A stretch of DNA of 64,000 nucleotides from Nonomuraea solani (lineage in GTDB: Bacteria > Actinomycetota > Actinomycetes > Streptosporangiales > Streptosporangiaceae): positions 1-64,000 of the forward strand of contig NZ_FNVT01000030.1 of assembly GCF_900108335.1 (NCBI RefSeq), written 5' to 3'. A program made the position numbers and the translations under genes. Below the pieces are notes generated by a model, which saw nothing but the letters and a program-made list of their open reading frames with translations, did no database searches and was not told the DNA's origin. Positions 62,201 to 64,000 of this stretch are shown here, in pieces. Position 1 is the stretch's first letter. Each line of letters begins with the position of its first letter.

Positions 62201-63536
62201 AAATCCACTCTGGACCACAGGCCTGGTCGTTCTCCTGGGCGTCGTCATGACGATGCTCGACACCACGATCGTCAACGTCGCGCTCGGCACCCTGGCCCGC
62301 GACTTCCACACGACGCCCGCCACCGCGCAGGGGGCGGTCACCGGTTACCTGCTGGCCCTGTCGATGACCGTCCCGGTCACCGGCTGGGCGGTGGGCAGGT
62401 TCGGCGCCAGGAACGTCTGGCTCGTCGCACTCGTGCTGTTCGCCGCGGGCTCCGCGCTCAGCGCCGCCGCCTGGTCGGTGGGGAGCCTGGTCGCCTTCCG
62501 CGCCGTGCAGGGACTGGGCGGGGGTCTGCTCCTGCCGGTCGGCCAGATGATGCTGGCGCAGGTGGCGGGCAAGGAGCGCATGGGCCGGGCGATGGCGCTG
62601 ATCTCGGTTCCCGCGATGCTGGTGCCCGTGCTCGGGCCGCCGCTCGGCGGGGTGATCGTGGAGGGTCCGGGCTGGCGGTGGCTGTTCCTGGTCAACGTGC
62701 CGGTCTGCGTGGTGGCGCTGGTGGCCGCGTACGTGCTGCTGCCCCGCGAGGCGGGCGCCGGCCCGCGGCGGCTCGACCTGGTCGGGCTGGCGCTGCTCTC
62801 CCCCGGGCTGGCCGCCGTGGTCTACGGGCTGTCGGAGGCGGGCGACGGGACGCCGCATCCGGTGCTGTGGGCCGGGGTCGTGCTGGTGGCGGCGTTCGTG
62901 GTGCGGGCGTTGCGGACCCCGGATGCGCTGCTGGACCTGCGGCTGTTCGGCGACCGCACGTTCGCCGCGGCGGTGGCCGCGCTGGTGTGCTACTCGGCCG
63001 CGATGTTCGGCTTCACCGTGCTCGTGCCCCTCTACAGCCAGTTGGCCGAGGGCGGGAGCGCGCTGGACGCCGGGCTGCTGCTGGCCCCGATGGGGATCGG
63101 CGCGGCGATCACGATGCCGATCGCGGGCAGGCTCACCGACAGCCGGGGGCCGCGCGGGGTGGGCGCGGCGGGCGTGCTGCTCGCCGTGGCCGGGATGGCG
63201 GCGTTCGTGCTGTTCCACGGAGGTCTGGTGCCGATGTTCGTGCTCGGGCTCGGCCACGGGCTGGTGTCGGCGTCGGTGATGGCGGCCGCGTTCAGGACGC
63301 TGGAGCGGGCCGTGATCCCGGCGGCGACCACGCTGAGCACGATCGCGGTCCGGCTGGCCGCGCCGTTCGGCGTCGCGCTGCTGGCGGTGCTGCTGCAGGC
63401 GCTCACCACGGCGGGCGTGCAGCGGCCGTTCACGTACGCGTTCTGGGCCGCGGCCGCGCTGACCGCGGTCTCGCTGGTGCCGATCGCGCTCATAGGATCG
63501 AAGACGTGGAGAAGATCCTCGTCAGCGCCTGCCTGA
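62184..63536 (+). CDS. MFS multidrug exporter, EmrB/QacA (DHA2) type
   Basis: 450 residues. Helix 1 ends TTGLVVLLGVVMTMLDTTIVNVAL, wherein the DTTIVNVAL segment is the DHA2 motif D1; motif C-like GPPLGGVIVEGPGWRWLFLV is present. Start ATG chosen because it directly precedes helix 1 and lies in the operator. Overlaps the DUF523 gene by 31 nt. Confidence 0.9.
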   Translation: MRYSVRNPLWTTGLVVLLGVVMTMLDTTIVNVALGTLARDFHTTPATAQGAVTGYLLALSMTVPVTGWAVGRFGARNVWLVALVLFAAGSALSAAAWSVGSLVAFRAVQGLGGGLLLPVGQMMLAQVAGKERMGRAMALISVPAMLVPVLGPPLGGVIVEGPGWRWLFLVNVPVCVVALVAAYVLLPREAGAGPRRLDLVGLALLSPGLAAVVYGLSEAGDGTPHPVLWAGVVLVAAFVVRALRTPDALLDLRLFGDRTFAAAVAALVCYSAAMFGFTVLVPLYSQLAEGGSALDAGLLLAPMGIGAAITMPIAGRLTDSRGPRGVGAAGVLLAVAGMAAFVLFHGGLVPMFVLGLGHGLVSASVMAAAFRTLERAVIPAATTLSTIAVRLAAPFGVALLAVLLQALTTAGVQRPFTYAFWAAAALTAVSLVPIALIGSKTWRRSSSAPA

Positions 63537-64000
63537 TGGGCCGCAAGGTGCGCTACGACGGCGGCGCGAAGACCAGCTCCGACACCCTGCTCGCCGGCTG
63601 GCGGGAGGAGGGGCGGCTGGTGACGTTCTGCCCCGAGGTGGCGGGCGGGCTGCCGGTCCCCCGCCCCGCCGCCGAGATCGAGGGCGGCGCGGGCGGGGCC
63701 GCCGTGCTGTCCGGCGCGGCCCGCGTGCTGGCCACGGACGGGTCCGACGTGACGGCCGAGTTCCTGGCGGGCGCGCGGGCGGCGCTCGACGCGGCGCGCG
63801 CGCACGGCGTCCGGCTGGCCGTGCTCAAGGAGGGCAGCCCCTCGTGCGGCGTGCTGGCCGTCTACGACGGCAGCTTCGCGGGCCACCGCACGCCTGGTCA
63901 GGGGGTCACGACGGCGCTGCTGGAGCGCCACGGGATCCGGGTTTTCAGCGAGGACCAGGTCACGGAGGCCGCCGGCTACCTGCGGACCCTGGAGACGTAG
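63506..64000 (+). CDS. DUF523 / TudS-type thiouracil desulfurase-like protein
   Basis: 164 residues, complete, its TAG being the last bases of the window. Three conserved Cys that ligate the Fe-S cluster in TudS are visible: ILVSACLMGRKVRYDGG, VTFCPEVAGGLPVPR and KEGSPSCGVLAVYDG. TudS removes sulfur from 2-thiouracil; other DUF523 proteins are uncharacterised. GTG start lies within the MFS 3' end (31-nt overlap), suggesting cotranscription. Confidence 0.88.
   Translation: MEKILVSACLMGRKVRYDGGAKTSSDTLLAGWREEGRLVTFCPEVAGGLPVPRPAAEIEGGAGGAAVLSGAARVLATDGSDVTAEFLAGARAALDAARAHGVRLAVLKEGSPSCGVLAVYDGSFAGHRTPGQGVTTALLERHGIRVFSEDQVTEAAGYLRTLET

Noticed and set aside
60690..63257. Long minus-strand frame across the TetR and MFS genes
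   Set aside because: Only its last 125 codons look like a protein (membrane protein A). The rest is His/Gln/Arg-rich shadow of the opposite-strand exporter.
61055..63505. Long plus-strand frame preceding the DUF523 gene
   Set aside because: Real similarity begins at the GTG before ILVSACLMG; the preceding part is antisense or out-of-frame to known genes.

Overview
The window is very GC-rich chromosomal DNA with tightly packed genes, frequent GTG/TTG starts and 4-nt stop/start overlaps. An F420-type LLM oxidoreductase, a CGNR regulator, an S-adenosyl methyltransferase of the DUF574 type, several MFS/TetR pairs and a Pth2-type hydrolase all point to a large-genome actinomycete. By gene content it looks like Streptosporangiaceae (Nonomuraea-like); this placement is inference. 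I see no insertion sequence, prophage, CRISPR array or rRNA. There are two identical tRNA-Ala(GGC) genes.

Layout. 0-6 kb: housekeeping genes (DUF937, Maf pyrophosphatase, EI24 membrane protein, an FtsH protease behind a Pro-rich membrane protein, a DUF3616 protein). 6-17 kb: MFS and Pth2 genes, GlxA-type regulator, SAM methyltransferase, TetR plus FAD monooxygenase, CGNR regulator followed by a VOC/flavin-binding pair, a MarR-GNAT fusion, a small gene with a LexA-like box, a secreted TAP-type hydrolase and the first tRNA-Ala. 17-33 kb: vWA lipoprotein, type III polyketide synthase with its ICMT-family methyltransferase and divergent GlxA regulator, two TetR modules, an acyl-CoA carboxyltransferase with an AGPS-like flavoprotein, F420 and alditol oxidases.

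33-52 kb is the most coherent system, an L-arabinose utilisation locus. It holds araB-araD-araA, two complete CUT2 sugar ABC transporters (ChvE/GguA/GguB type and YtfQ/YtfR/YtfT/YjfF type), two near-duplicate LacI-family repressors with identical helix-turn-helix regions, and a divergent secreted GH51 arabinofuranosidase. Six copies of one 14-bp palindromic operator (consensus TGTKAACGYTAACA) lie exactly at the expected control points, including across the araB start codon. The secreted enzyme would release L-arabinose outside the cell, the transporters import it, and AraA/AraB/AraD take it to D-xylulose 5-phosphate.

52-64 kb: metallophosphoesterase, aromatic amino acid decarboxylase-like enzyme, WYL regulator, second tRNA-Ala, an ECF41 sigma factor preceded by a textbook ECF41 promoter, a ClpN/HTH pair with twin operators, an alanyl-tRNA editing protein, MFS exporters and a TudS/DUF523 protein ending at the window edge. 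Many regulator genes here carry long, nested inverted repeats at their promoters, several of them covering the start codon.
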